This document shows positions 29,010-38,528 of a DNA stretch of 64,000 bases, one piece after another. How positions within the stretch are numbered: the stretch's first letter is position 1; each line of letters opens with the position of its first letter. The notes under the pieces are model-generated. The model was not told the origin of the DNA. It ran no database searches and was given only the letters and a program-made list of their open reading frames with translations. Origin of the DNA: an uncultured Planctomycetales bacterium (GTDB taxonomy: Bacteria; Planctomycetota; Planctomycetia; Pirellulales; S012-138). The translations under genes were made by a program, and so were the position numbers. The stretch is from NCBI GenBank assembly GCA_937982665.1, contig CALJLD010000085.1, positions 8,301-72,300 of the forward strand. Direction: 5' to 3'.

Positions 29010-29159
29010 CGATCTGGAAATCGATCGTTGTCCCGTTCTTCCTTCTTCGCGCCCGCAACTTCACGGCAGATTGCCTTTTGCTTTGGCGGCCCAGCCCCTA
29101 TCATTCGGCCTGCGTCCCTTGTTTTGCAGGCCCTTCTCCCCGGAATTCTAGACATTGCC

Positions 29160-29687
29160 ATGGCCGAAGATGTCAATCTCCGCGAGTTCATTCGCGATAT
29201 TCCCGACTTCCCACAGCCGGGCATTCTGTTTCGAGACATCACACCTTTGCTGCTTTCGCCTGATGCGTTTCGTGCGGCGATTCGCCAGTTGGCCGCAAAC
29301 TACCAGGGAGAGAAAATCGACGCGGTAGCCGCGGCAGAAGCCCGCGGGTTCATCTTTGCCGCCCCGTTGGCGCTGGAATTGAACGTGAGCTTTGTCCCGG
29401 TCCGCAAGCCTGGCAAGCTGCCCTTCAATACGCACGCGTTTCATTACGAACTCGAATACGGCACGGACTCGCTGGAAATCCACATAGATGGTCTCACCGC
29501 AGGCCAACGCGTCCTGGTCGTGGATGATCTGCTCGCAACCGGCGGCACAGTCGAAGCGTGTTGCCAGTTGGTCGAAAAATGCGGAGCCGAAGTGATGGGG
29601 ACGGCATTCTTGATCGCGTTGAACGCCCTCGGCGGCGCGAAACGCCTGGAGAATTACAATCCGTTCAGCCTGATCGAATACGAGTAA
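29160..29687 (+). CDS. apt: Adenine phosphoribosyltransferase
   Basis: It salvages adenine by transferring phosphoribose from PRPP to give AMP. The 175-residue length is normal. The N-terminal DLREFIRDIPDFPQPGILFRD-like segment (here from residue 6), AAEARGFIFAAPLA, and the PRPP-binding loop VLVVDDLLATGGTVEA are all present. The ATG at 29160 matches the family start; an in-frame extension to 29028 is not family-like. It lies on the + strand after scpA with a 150-base gap and is convergent with truA, 6 bases apart. Confidence 0.95.
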   Translation: MAEDVNLREFIRDIPDFPQPGILFRDITPLLLSPDAFRAAIRQLAANYQGEKIDAVAAAEARGFIFAAPLALELNVSFVPVRKPGKLPFNTHAFHYELEYGTDSLEIHIDGLTAGQRVLVVDDLLATGGTVEACCQLVEKCGAEVMGTAFLIALNALGGAKRLENYNPFSLIEYE

Positions 29688-29693
29688 GACTCG

Positions 29694-30512
29694 TCACACA
29701 GGCGCATACTCGGCAGCCACCAGAAACAAACCTTGTGGCGGCGCGGTCGCGCCGGCCTGAGCGCGATCACGTGACTCCAAAACTTGAAACGGCCAAGCCT
29801 CAGGCTGCTTACCAAGCCCAACTTCCACCAAAGTCCCGGCAATCGCCCGGACCATGTTGTACAAGAATCCGTCCGCGGCTATTTCCATCACAACAAAGTC
29901 TTTTGACTCAGATCTCCCTTTGTCGCTGTCTGCATCCTGGCTGAGAGATGCTGGCGCGAATAATGCCAGCGGATTGCCGCGGCGAACGGATAATTCCGTA
30001 ACGGTGCGGATTGTTGATTTCCTGGGAGCCCCCGTGGACTGGTACGCGGCAAAATCGTGCTTGCCCAACAGTTGCTCCGCCGCGCGATGCATGGCGATGT
30101 CATCCAGCCGCTGATGGACTTGCCAGGCAAAGCGCCGCGAGAAGACATCGCGACTGGATCCGTCTCGCCAGACGTAGCGATATCGTTTGGTCAAGCAATC
30201 CCGGATGGGATGAAAGTTCGTTGAGACATCTTCCGCCGATAAGACAGTTACGTCCTCCGGCAGTCTGGCATTAAGCGCATTAACAAACACTTCGGCCGGA
30301 TACTGTGACTCGGTACGCAAGCTGACCACCTGCCCCAGGGCATGCACGCCTGTGTCGGTTCGGCCGCTGGCCAGGATGTTGACTTCCTCGCCTGTCAATT
30401 CTTCCGTCGCGCGCTGCAGCTCGCTTTGGACAGTCCGTCCTTGGGGTTGAATCTGCCACCCCAGAAAGTCCGTGCCATCGTAGGCGATCGTCAGTTTTAA
30501 AGTGCGTGACAA
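29694..30512 (-). CDS. truA: tRNA pseudouridine synthase A
   Basis: TruA converts uridines 38-40 of tRNA anticodon arms to pseudouridine. The 272-residue length fits. The catalytic Asp lies in ASGRTDTGVHALGQV. TIAYDGTDFLGWQ opens the protein, and FLYNMVRAIAGTLVEVG is the characteristic C-terminal motif. An insert near residues 200-215 (acidic, SQDADSDKGRSES) is unusual. The start is TTG at 30512, supported by a GGAG six bases upstream and by the family N-terminus. It follows the metallohydrolase gene with a 27-base gap, so the two are probably co-transcribed. Confidence 0.95.
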   Translation of the reverse strand: MSRTLKLTIAYDGTDFLGWQIQPQGRTVQSELQRATEELTGEEVNILASGRTDTGVHALGQVVSLRTESQYPAEVFVNALNARLPEDVTVLSAEDVSTNFHPIRDCLTKRYRYVWRDGSSRDVFSRRFAWQVHQRLDDIAMHRAAEQLLGKHDFAAYQSTGAPRKSTIRTVTELSVRRGNPLALFAPASLSQDADSDKGRSESKDFVVMEIAADGFLYNMVRAIAGTLVEVGLGKQPEAWPFQVLESRDRAQAGATAPPQGLFLVAAEYAPV

Positions 30513-30539
30513 GTTGATCTCCGCGGATGAAAACAGAGA

Positions 30540-31214
30540 TCAGAAAGAGGTGTAACCAGCGGGTGCGCCCACAAACGGGTTTTGCCGCTTCTCATCACCA
30601 ATTGTCGTCGCCTCATTGTGGCCCGGCAGCACAACGGTCTCGTCCGGCAACGTAAACAGCTTTTCATGAATGCCGTTTTTGAGTTGCTCAAAACTTCCGC
30701 CGGGGAAATCCGCACGGCCAATGCTGCGGTTGAACAGGACGTCACCGCCAATCACATAAGCGGGAGTGCCGTCTTGAATAAACACAATGTGGCCTGGCGA
30801 GTGGCCGGGAATCTCCCGCACCAGCAAGCAAAAACCGGCCGACTCGTAAACGTCGCCTTCATTGAGCAATTCGTCCGCTTCAGGGCTGATTACTGGCAGG
30901 CCGAAATCTCGCGAGAGATTCAGTCCGGGATCGGTCAGCATCACGGCGTCTCCCGTTCCAATCACCAGCGGCGCGTCCGGCCAATTTTCTTTCATGGCCG
31001 CATTTCCCGCGATGTGGTCCGCATGCCCGTGTGTATTCAAGATCGCGGCGGGAGTCTTGCCGATCTCGGTGACCGCTTCCAGCACTTTCGCTGGCTCGGT
31101 GCCGGGATCGACAATCAGACAGTCATCGCGGCCTTCCTGCCAAAGGAGATACGTGTTCTCCATGAAGGGCATGGAAACCACACAAACACAGTTGATTTGA
31201 CTCGACACAGGCAT
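30540..31214 (-). CDS. Glyoxalase II-like metallo-beta-lactamase fold hydrolase
   Basis: A 224-residue zinc hydrolase of the metallo-beta-lactamase superfamily, closest to the short hydroxyacylglutathione hydrolase-like/YcbL type. Zinc ligands are visible: THGHADHIAG (HxHxDH), PGHSPGH and the Asp in IGGDVLF, then LPGHNEATTIGDEK near the C-terminus. It is shorter than true glyoxalase II and lacks the long C-terminal helical domain, so the thioester substrate is uncertain. ATG at 31214 gives MPVSSQINC. It is the upstream gene of a pair with truA. Confidence 0.88.
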   Translation of the reverse strand: MPVSSQINCVCVVSMPFMENTYLLWQEGRDDCLIVDPGTEPAKVLEAVTEIGKTPAAILNTHGHADHIAGNAAMKENWPDAPLVIGTGDAVMLTDPGLNLSRDFGLPVISPEADELLNEGDVYESAGFCLLVREIPGHSPGHIVFIQDGTPAYVIGGDVLFNRSIGRADFPGGSFEQLKNGIHEKLFTLPDETVVLPGHNEATTIGDEKRQNPFVGAPAGYTSF

Positions 31215-31635
31215 AGACCGTTAAGGAACGATGTTGAGAAACAGCGGTGCTAGCACCCTCATGAACTCGCCTGCGGCAAGATGAGACGGTTCTTCCGCCT
31301 GGGCAAGTGCCGGGTTGCGGTTTGGTTTGAGATTGCCGGATACCGTATTGGCATTGTAAAACTGCGCGTATGCTTCCGATAGAAGCGAAGAGGATGGATC
31401 GTATTCGCACGCTCATTTTGACATTATTTGAGCTGTGCAACGACGAGCACGAGCAAGCTGAGAAACGCGAAAACCCGTGTGATTCGGGAACGAGAATTGC
31501 ATTCTCATTGCTTGCAAAACGTTGTCATTGGCATTTGTTATCGCTCGTGACGACAAGGTGGCTGTCACCAACCCCGCAAGACAGTCACCACTTCCCCCGC
31601 GACCTAATAAGCCACGGACTCAGGCGAGGAAGAAC
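31215..31635. other. Intergenic region between divergent genes
   Basis: About 420 bases with no convincing gene. It must hold promoters for the divergent hydrolase-truA unit and the DUF1571 gene. TTGACA-like sequence is present near 31417, but no matching -10 is found at the right distance. Confidence 0.4.
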
Positions 31636-32469
31636 ATGAAGATTAGCCGCCACTGCGTCACCGCCAAGTTGACGCTGGGATTGATTGCTTTGGGTGTGGC
31701 ACTGTGTGGCGCAGTCAACGCACAAGCCCAAGAACACAAAGTTCTGCGTCCCGAGATCGAGGAGTCGACGCAGGATGAGCATCCCATGATGCCAGCCTTG
31801 CGTTGGGCGAAAGGCGAATTGCCCCGTATCCAGAAGATTGAGGACTACACCTGTACGCTCGTCAAGCGTGAGCTTGTTGACGGCACACTGACCGAGCACC
31901 AATACATGTTCATGAAGGTCCGGCATGAGCCGTTCAGCGTGTACATGTATTTCCTCGCTCCATCCAACATGAAGGGCCAGGAAGCCTTGTATGTTGATGG
32001 CGCGTACGACAACAAACTCATGGCTCACGGGACCGGACTCGCGGCGCTGCTGAAGACCTTCGCCCTGGATCCCAAAGGTCCGCTGGCGATGAAAGGCAAC
32101 CGCTATCCCATCACTGAGGTCGGCATTCTCAACCTCGTGCGCCAACTCATCGAAGTTGGCGACCACGACATCCAGTACGGCGAGTGCGAAGTCCGTGTCA
32201 CCAAGAAAGCCAAGGTCAACGATCGCGTCTGCACGATGCTGGAATTCACGCATCCCGTGCCACGTCGCGAATTCCGCTTCCACATCGCGCGGATCTTCAT
32301 CGACGATGAACTGAATCTGCCGATTCGCTACGAAGCTTACGGCTGGCCGCAAGAACGCGGTGGCAAGCCTGTGCTGCTGGAAGAATACACCTACGTCAAC
32401 TTGAAGCTCAACCAAGGGCTCAAGGACATGGACTTCAGCACCAACAACCCGGACTACTCATTCAAGTAG
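31636..32469 (+). CDS. Secreted DUF1571 family protein
   Basis: A 277-residue exported protein typical of planctomycetes. The signal peptide (MKISRHCVTAKLTLGLIALG, cleavage near AQAQ at about 32) is clear. The mature part shows the DUF1571 pattern: IEDYTCTLVKRELVDG, YMFMKVRHEPFSVYMYFL, and the closing YEAYGWPQ with EEYTYVNLKLNQGL. The fold resembles outer-membrane lipoprotein sorting proteins, but the function is not established. ATG at 31636 has a GAGGAAGA ribosome binding site. It is monocistronic and ended by a strong terminator. Confidence 0.88.
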   Translation: MKISRHCVTAKLTLGLIALGVALCGAVNAQAQEHKVLRPEIEESTQDEHPMMPALRWAKGELPRIQKIEDYTCTLVKRELVDGTLTEHQYMFMKVRHEPFSVYMYFLAPSNMKGQEALYVDGAYDNKLMAHGTGLAALLKTFALDPKGPLAMKGNRYPITEVGILNLVRQLIEVGDHDIQYGECEVRVTKKAKVNDRVCTMLEFTHPVPRREFRFHIARIFIDDELNLPIRYEAYGWPQERGGKPVLLEEYTYVNLKLNQGLKDMDFSTNNPDYSFK

Positions 32470-32496
32470 GTCGGAGTCGTCGCAACAAGAAAACAT

Positions 32497-32540
32497 AAAC
32501 GGCCGCCTTGCAAAGCTCAGCAAGGCGGCCGTTTCTTTTT
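32497..32540 (+). terminator. Rho-independent terminator
   Basis: A perfect 15-bp stem (32497-32511 with 32520-32534, core ACGGCCGCCTTGC) with an 8-base loop is followed by CTTTTT. The A-run on the other side also gives a T-tract on the - strand, so it may serve both convergent genes (DUF1571 and ggt). Confidence 0.92.
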
Positions 32541-32582
32541 CGCTTGACGAACATTCGCTCAGTCGACGTGAAGCATGAAGTC

Positions 32583-34376
32583 TCAATACCCGGCCGCTTT
32601 GCCGCTCAATCGCTTGTCGGCCGCGCCTCGCAACATGTGGGTTTCAGGATCCACAGAAATCGAATGGGCGTCGCCCTGCCCGCCTGAGACTCGCACATCG
32701 TGCCCCATCCCGCGCAAGGCTTCAATCACATCCGCTGGCGTCTCGCCAAAACGCGTGTTCTCAACGGTGGTTCGATCCGGCAACCACTGGTTGTGCATCC
32801 GTGGCGAATCAACCGCCGCCCCAATCTCCATGTCGTATTCCAGCACGTTAATCAAAATGCACAACACCGTGTTGATGATCGTTCGTCCGCCAGGGCTGCC
32901 GGTGACCAGCACAACCTTGCCGTCTCGCATGACAATCGTGGGCGACATGCTGGAGAGCATTCGCTTGCCGGGAGCAATCACATTCGCCGGCGTGCCGATG
33001 TTACCCCGCTCATCCGTATGGCCAGGCTTTTGATTGAAGTCGCCCATCTCATTATTGAGGAAGAACCCAGCGCCGGTCACAACCACGCGAGAGCCATAGC
33101 TTTGCTCCAACGTATACGTGTTTGACACGGCCATACCGTCTGCATCCACAACAGAAAAGTGCGTCGTATTCGTACCGCCATCGGCAATCGCCAGCTCGCC
33201 TGCCAGGTCAAGGCTGGGCGTAGCCGTCTGCTCATCGATGCTCGCGGCGAGCGCCCGCGCGAAGCTCTTGGAAGTCAAGTGATCCGGGATCTCAACGAAA
33301 TCGGCATCGCCCAGGTACAAGGCCCGTTGATGAAACACACGACGCATAGTCTCTGCCATCACGTGCAACGTCCGCGGCGCAAATCGATCTTGCTGGCGAA
33401 GATCGAGTTGCTCCAACATGTTGAGCGCCAGCGCGTTGCTGATTCCGCCGGAACTCGGCGGCGGAGCACCAAACACATCGTAGCCGCGAAATGTGGATTG
33501 AATCGGCTCCCGCTCTTTCGCTTCGTAGCTGGCAAGATCTTCGGCCGTGATGATTCCGTTGCCGCGCTTCATCTCCGCGACAAACAACTCCGCCGTCTTT
33601 CCGGTGTAGAATCCTGCCGCGCCATCGGCGGCAATCCGCTCAAGGGTCTCCGCCAGGTCCGGCTGAACTAAGCGATCCTCAGCCCGCCACGGCCGGCCAT
33701 CAGGGTGATCGAAAACGCGGTGCAGTTCTGCATTGTCCGCGGAACGCCGATCTCGGAGCAGCCCATTCAGCGAACGCGCGAGTGGACCGCCGACTTCAAA
33801 ACCGTCACGCGCTAGTGCAATGGATGGCTCAACAAGATCATGCCACGGCAGCTTGCCGAGCTGCTTGTGAGCAAGCTCCAGCCCGCGAACCGTTCCCGGC
33901 GTGCCAACAAACTTCGCCGTCAGCCGGCTCTCGCCCAGCGCGAACATATCCGGCGTGGCGGCGGCAGGAGCCGTTTCGCGATAATCAAGAAACGTCGGCG
34001 ACTGATTTTCCGCACTGCGGCCCGGCGCGACGAGCATGAACCCTCCGCCGCCAATGTTGCCGGCCTGCGGCCACGTCACGGCTTCCGCAAAAGCAACCGC
34101 CACGGCCGCATCCACGGCATTGCCGCCGGCTTTGAGAATCGCCACGCCCACATCCACCGCCGGCGGCGAAACGGCAACCACCATCCCATGCTCGGCTTCG
34201 GCAACCCGCGGTGCGCTTTTTTCATCCGCAACTTGCGCGGCGTCCGTGGCCGTGTCTTGGGCGAACGCAAAACTCGGCGCAAAGACCAGCAGTACGATGA
34301 TCGCAAGTGGCAACCATCGAGTCATAAGCAAGCGTGCCGCGCGCCACCATGAAAAGTTATCGTGAGTGGTTTGCAT
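32583..34376 (-). CDS. ggt: Gamma-glutamyltransferase
   Basis: It cleaves or transfers the gamma-glutamyl group of glutathione and related peptides in the periplasm. The 597-residue proenzyme has an N-terminal membrane/signal segment (about residues 18-40, ending FAFAQ). The large-subunit region includes GGNAVDAAVAVAFAEAV and GNIGGGGFML. The autoprocessing/catalytic Thr of the small subunit is in NTTHFSVVDADG. The substrate-loop GAGFFLNNEMGDF and TGSPGGRTIINTV are also conserved. ATG at 34376 is preceded by GAGG; ATG at 34325 and GTG at 34418 are alternatives. It is convergent with the DUF1571 gene and transcribed alone. Confidence 0.95.
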   Translation of the reverse strand: MQTTHDNFSWWRAARLLMTRWLPLAIIVLLVFAPSFAFAQDTATDAAQVADEKSAPRVAEAEHGMVVAVSPPAVDVGVAILKAGGNAVDAAVAVAFAEAVTWPQAGNIGGGGFMLVAPGRSAENQSPTFLDYRETAPAAATPDMFALGESRLTAKFVGTPGTVRGLELAHKQLGKLPWHDLVEPSIALARDGFEVGGPLARSLNGLLRDRRSADNAELHRVFDHPDGRPWRAEDRLVQPDLAETLERIAADGAAGFYTGKTAELFVAEMKRGNGIITAEDLASYEAKEREPIQSTFRGYDVFGAPPPSSGGISNALALNMLEQLDLRQQDRFAPRTLHVMAETMRRVFHQRALYLGDADFVEIPDHLTSKSFARALAASIDEQTATPSLDLAGELAIADGGTNTTHFSVVDADGMAVSNTYTLEQSYGSRVVVTGAGFFLNNEMGDFNQKPGHTDERGNIGTPANVIAPGKRMLSSMSPTIVMRDGKVVLVTGSPGGRTIINTVLCILINVLEYDMEIGAAVDSPRMHNQWLPDRTTVENTRFGETPADVIEALRGMGHDVRVSGGQGDAHSISVDPETHMLRGAADKRLSGKAAGY

Positions 34377-34574
34377 GCGAACCTCGTACGATTGCAGAAA
34401 GTGGTAGAAAGTTGCCACAACGAAAGATCAACGCTGAGACATATCTTATTTCCAGACGGCGGCACGCAAAAGCATTTCGATGTGGTTTGTGAGCCTGCTT
34501 GCCAGCAGCTACGCTAATTCCCACAAACTTCCTCAAACCGCGGCAACTCTTGAGCAAGCTAACGATAACCGTCA

Positions 34575-35132
34575 ATGACACCAGGCGATTTCTCACAACA
34601 ATGGAATGCTGACTCTTCGAGCGATCCGCTCGTTGCCCGCTCCATGGTGGAATTAGAGAGATTTCCCCTGGACACGCACACAAGAGAGTTCCTTGGCACG
34701 TGTGGACTCCCCGAGTCGGCTGCCCCATTCTTGGACTTTGAAGGCGAAATTGTGGCGGCCGATCATCGCTGGGTACTCGACGAGACGTTCAGCCGCTATG
34801 TCGTTGTGGGATCAAACGACTCCGGGGATCCAGTCTGCATAGACACGGCCACCCAGTGTGCCGTCGTCTACTTGAATCACGATGACGCATTCTGCAGAGT
34901 TCTAATCAACTCCACGGTTTCCCAAATGGCAGCGTCGCTGCTCAGTTACCGCCAACTCGTCCTAGAGACGGAAAAGCGAAACGGAGAAGATGCGTATTTA
35001 GATGGTGATGTGCCCTGCGACGAAATCGAGAGGCTGCAGGCCGATTTGAAACGTATCGACCCAAACGCTCTCGAGCCCGGCACATTTTGGGCTTGCGAAC
35101 TTGATCGGCTCGCCAACCCTGGGAATTCATAA
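34575..35132 (+). CDS. SUKH-4-like immunity/regulatory protein
   Basis: A 185-residue soluble protein that looks like a SUKH-4 family member. The opening 'PLDTHTREFLGTCGLPESA' followed by FLDFEGEI, the central YVVVGSNDSGDPVCIDT, and the later VVYLNHDDAFCRVLINST match the family pattern (GLP near the start, GDP-[IV]-C-[IL]-DT, then NHD and INSS). SUKH proteins often protect against polymorphic or contact-dependent toxins, but many act elsewhere. No toxin gene is adjacent. ATG at 34575 is chosen. It overlaps nothing and converges with the lipoprotein gene with no gap between stops. Confidence 0.65.
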   Translation: MTPGDFSQQWNADSSSDPLVARSMVELERFPLDTHTREFLGTCGLPESAAPFLDFEGEIVAADHRWVLDETFSRYVVVGSNDSGDPVCIDTATQCAVVYLNHDDAFCRVLINSTVSQMAASLLSYRQLVLETEKRNGEDAYLDGDVPCDEIERLQADLKRIDPNALEPGTFWACELDRLANPGNS

Positions 35133-36119
35133 CTACTCCACGCGCATAATCTGCTGCACGTGATACAACGGCGCAAAGCCGCCTTTCTCCACTTCCTGAT
35201 CGTCCAGTTGGCCTTGGACGGTCACAAACTCACCGCTGCGGAAGGCGTCAAAATTCTGGCCAGTGAGGATCACGCTGCCGCCGAAGTTGTCGGTCTCGCC
35301 GGTGATGGGAATGTAGCGAAGTTTCCAGCGTCGTTCCGATTGCGAATAGTCGAGTTGCCCTCGCAGCCAGGAGTAGTTTGCGTCGTAGTCATAGCTGCCG
35401 CGCGAAGTTGCTGAAGCATCGCTGTTGGCTTCCGTCACGACGCGAGAATAGCTGACCGGCTGTACGCCCGAGCCCGATAATGCCCGCGTTTGCGAAGGCG
35501 GCACAAAACGTCCCGGCGTGGTACTTGCCTGGTCGTCTGGCTGAACATCGCTGGGCGTGTAATTCTGATACCGATCACCGGTCGTGCTTCCGCCAGCGTT
35601 AGGGGTGGTTTGCCCGGAAGTGCCCGGCACATTGTTTTGTGGCACATTGTTCCGCGGAGCAACGCGACCATCATCGGGGAATGTTCGCGGCGGCGCGGAA
35701 GTGTTGTTGTACGAAGAGAACGGATCACTCGCGCTGGCGGCGGAACTGCCGGTCGCGTTGCCGCCTGTTGTCGTGGAGTTGCTCACTTCCTGAAAGCCGG
35801 TGCCACTGCGGCTGCTGCTTGTTGATCCGGGGTATTCATAGCCACCACCAGGCGGCGCGTATTCGCCTCCGGAAGTGGAACCGCCACCGGACGGAAAGCC
35901 ACCACTCCCGGTTCCGGTTCCCGTTCCCGTTCCGCCAGTGGGCGGCTGATCGTAGTAGTCACCAGGCGGCGGTTGTTGTCCACCGCCGGTCGGCACGGTG
36001 TTGCTCGCTGTCGATGGCGGGGGAATCAGCTGCGGTCCGTAGAACAGGTCCACCTTGGATGGCGGAGACGTACATCCGGCCAACAACGCAAGTGCCAACA
36101 AACTGCCTAAATGCCTCAT
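35133..36119 (-). CDS. Gly/Pro-rich lipoprotein of unknown function
   Basis: A 328-residue protein with a lipoprotein signal peptide: MRHLGSLLALALLAGC, with the lipobox LAGC giving Cys16. A long low-complexity region follows (about residues 30-215), rich in Gly, Ser, Thr, Pro and Asn, with short GTGTGTG and GGG runs. The last 100 residues are more ordered (YSWLRGQLDYSQSERRWKLR, DNFGGSVILTGQ and FVTVQGQLDDQE) and look like a small beta-rich domain. It is presumably anchored in the outer or inner membrane. The 36227 upstream frame start is rejected because the lipobox fixes the start at 36119. No family is assigned. Confidence 0.75.
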   Translation of the reverse strand: MRHLGSLLALALLAGCTSPPSKVDLFYGPQLIPPPSTASNTVPTGGGQQPPPGDYYDQPPTGGTGTGTGTGSGGFPSGGGSTSGGEYAPPGGGYEYPGSTSSSRSGTGFQEVSNSTTTGGNATGSSAASASDPFSSYNNTSAPPRTFPDDGRVAPRNNVPQNNVPGTSGQTTPNAGGSTTGDRYQNYTPSDVQPDDQASTTPGRFVPPSQTRALSGSGVQPVSYSRVVTEANSDASATSRGSYDYDANYSWLRGQLDYSQSERRWKLRYIPITGETDNFGGSVILTGQNFDAFRSGEFVTVQGQLDDQEVEKGGFAPLYHVQQIMRVE

Positions 36120-36444
36120 GACCGAATCCCGCAATGTCACAGTGCAGAAGGAGTTGCGACCTGACATGGGTGACATCCCTTTGGTCGCATACACGCAACT
36201 TCCGGAACAACGCGGCGCGCGCAGCACTCCGGAAGAAGCGGCGGCGGACTATGCGGAATCTGGGCGGAATTGTCCAGAGCGGTTTGGCCGCGTGCTAGCA
36301 GGTGTGCTCGCGCGGTCTTGTGCCTGGGCGAAAATTCCAATCCTGGGATGTAGCGCTCGTGCGTTATTCCATTACAAGCTGATGCTCGAATGAGCCGTTC
36401 CCGCTATATAGAATTGCCACATCGTCAAAAAACATGAGTTCGAC
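36120..36444. other. Intergenic region between divergent genes
   Basis: About 325 bases with no convincing gene. A TATATA sits about 30 bases before the + strand start and could be part of its promoter, but no -35 is found at the expected spacing. Confidence 0.35.
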
Positions 36445-37281
36445 ATGACCGACAGCAGCCGCCGCCAATTCATCAAACAGACGTCACTTTGGGCTGCCGC
36501 GCACACATTTTTGGCAGGTGCCAGCACGCACGCACAAGCACAAAACAGCGATTCTGCCAAGCTGGCACCGCAAACGAGATTCGCGAAGTTGCAGCTCAAG
36601 GCGAATCGGCTCGACGAGATGAGACGGTTCTATCACAAGACGCTGGGCTGTCCCTTGGTTGATGATTGCGCGGACTCGCTTGCATTGCAGTTTGGCGAAA
36701 CGACGATCGAGTTCGCTGAAACGGAGCAAGAGCTATCGCGAGTGGTCTATCATTTTGCTTTCAACATCCCGGAGAACAAACTCTCCGCGGCGATTGAGTG
36801 GATGCGTGGCAAAGCCCCGCTGATTGACCACCTGGCAACGGGCAGCCACATCGTCCACTTTGAATGGCTCAATGCTCACTCGATCTATTTCTGGGATCCT
36901 TCCGGCAATCTTGTCGAGTTCATTGCTCACCACAGGCTCGACAACGCATCGCGCGGCGACTTTGGTCCAGACGATTTGTTGTGCGCCAGCGAAATTGGCC
37001 TGGTTGTGCCGGATGTCGGTGCCACCAACCAGGAGCTGAAAGACCTGTTGAAGATTGATTGCTACGGCGTCAATGACGCTGCCGTGGGAGAACAGCGCTG
37101 CAAGAATGCTCAGTTCCGCGCCGTTGGCGATCCCAACGGGTTCTTCATCGTGGTGCGAAATCAGCGCACATGGCTGATGACCGACATCAAGGCGGAGGAG
37201 AATCCGCCAGTCCACGTCGTCACCAATGACGACCTTGCCGAACCGGTCACGCTGAAAACTGCCAACGCCGTGATCTCTTGA
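36445..37281 (+). CDS. Tat-exported VOC (glyoxalase/dioxygenase-fold) protein
   Basis: A 278-residue protein. The N-terminus SRRQFIKQTSLWAAA is a twin-arginine signal ending near AQAQ (about 33). The rest is two vicinal-oxygen-chelate modules: the first has KLQLKANRLDEMRRFYHKTLG and later HSIYFWDPSGNLVEFIAHH, the second has EIGLVVPDV and RAVGDPNGFFIVV. Metal ligands (His/Glu) appear at the ends of the first module. The substrate is unknown; it could be a lyase or dioxygenase. The start at ATG 36445 agrees with the Tat motif. It is transcribed alone and converges with queG. Confidence 0.78.
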   Translation: MTDSSRRQFIKQTSLWAAAHTFLAGASTHAQAQNSDSAKLAPQTRFAKLQLKANRLDEMRRFYHKTLGCPLVDDCADSLALQFGETTIEFAETEQELSRVVYHFAFNIPENKLSAAIEWMRGKAPLIDHLATGSHIVHFEWLNAHSIYFWDPSGNLVEFIAHHRLDNASRGDFGPDDLLCASEIGLVVPDVGATNQELKDLLKIDCYGVNDAAVGEQRCKNAQFRAVGDPNGFFIVVRNQRTWLMTDIKAEENPPVHVVTNDDLAEPVTLKTANAVIS

Positions 37282-37313
37282 AGTGCGTGGCGACGTTGCT
37301 TGTCAACTTACGA

Positions 37314-38528
37314 TCAATCGGCAGTGAGACGCGAACTTTGATCGCATTGCGCGATCGCCGCGGCGATCTCATCGCAAACGTCTGGGTCCGTCTCGACCGT
37401 GTTTCGGCCGCGCAAAGCCAGCAACGCTTGCTCTCCGCCTATTTGCCCCAACGCCCAGGCAGCGGCGCCGCGAATGATGGATTCCTCGTCACTCAGAGCT
37501 TGTCCAAGTGCAGGGAGTGCTGGCCGGTGGCGTTGATTGCCCAGCACAATCGCCGCGTTGCGCAATAGCCCCCGACGCTTCGGTCGCCAGAGCGGAGTGC
37601 GACGGAAGCGACGCCGAAACTCGGTTTCATCGAGCGTCAGCAGTTCGCACAAGTCAATGTGGTCACCAGCGATGTGTTGGCGGAAGCTGTTCTCTGTCGC
37701 TTCGGGAGCGTGGTTATTCCAAGGGCAGACTTCCTGGCAGACGTCGCAGCCAAACAGCCAATCGCCCATGCCGGCGCGCAATTCCTTGGGGATTTGGGTG
37801 CGATGCTCGATCGTCAGATAACTGATGCACTTCCGCGCATCCACAACATACGGCGACGGGAACGCATCAGTCGGGCAGGCATCGAGACAGGCCGTGCAAG
37901 TTCCGCAGTGATCGACTTCCGTGGCCGCGTCATAGTCCAGAACAACATCCGTTAGCAGCACGGACAGCAAGAACCAGCTTCCCTGTTGTCGATTGAGCAA
38001 CAACGTGTTCTTGCCGATCCACCCCAAGCCTGCCAGCTGCGCAAACTCTCGTTCCATGATTGGCGCGGAGTCGACAACGCCGCGCACGGCCGCAGCTGGG
38101 TGCTGCGCGTGAAACCAGTCTTTCAGTTCACGGAGGCGGCCATGAATCACATCGTGGTAATCGGTTCCTCGCGCATAACTGGCCACGCGACCATGGCCAG
38201 GCTCGAGAACATGGCCGGCTTCTTCACGATAGTACGGTGCGTGATGTTGCGGTGCATGATAGTTCATCGCCAGCAGCAGCAAACTTCGCGCACCATCCAG
38301 CACATAGCGCGGATGCTCATGGGCATGAGCATATTCTTCCAGGAACGTCATCTCGCCTGCGTAGCCTGCATCCAGCCATTGCGCAAGGTGATGCAGTCCC
38401 CCAGGAGTTACTGCGGGGCAAACACCACATAAGGCGAAGCCAAGTTCGCGCGCACGCTCCTTGAGCGACTTTGTGAATGCGACAGGCGGATTCGGTGGCG
38501 AGTTGTGGTTCTTCTGAGAGATGGACAT
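37314..38528 (-). CDS. queG: Epoxyqueuosine reductase
   Basis: QueG reduces epoxyqueuosine to queuosine in tRNA, using cobalamin and two [4Fe-4S] clusters. The 404-residue protein has the N-terminal cobalamin-binding region (RSLLLLAMNYHAP, then ERFVDSAPIMER-type segment seen as VDSAPIMEREFAQLAG). It also has the ferredoxin-like clusters CGTCTACLDACP and CDVCQEVCPWN. A C-terminal HEAT-like helical region (about 330-404) completes the longer family version. ATG at 38528 is preferred to the 38618 frame start. No other queuosine gene is nearby. Confidence 0.93.
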   Translation of the reverse strand: MSISQKNHNSPPNPPVAFTKSLKERARELGFALCGVCPAVTPGGLHHLAQWLDAGYAGEMTFLEEYAHAHEHPRYVLDGARSLLLLAMNYHAPQHHAPYYREEAGHVLEPGHGRVASYARGTDYHDVIHGRLRELKDWFHAQHPAAAVRGVVDSAPIMEREFAQLAGLGWIGKNTLLLNRQQGSWFLLSVLLTDVVLDYDAATEVDHCGTCTACLDACPTDAFPSPYVVDARKCISYLTIEHRTQIPKELRAGMGDWLFGCDVCQEVCPWNNHAPEATENSFRQHIAGDHIDLCELLTLDETEFRRRFRRTPLWRPKRRGLLRNAAIVLGNQRHRPALPALGQALSDEESIIRGAAAWALGQIGGEQALLALRGRNTVETDPDVCDEIAAAIAQCDQSSRLTAD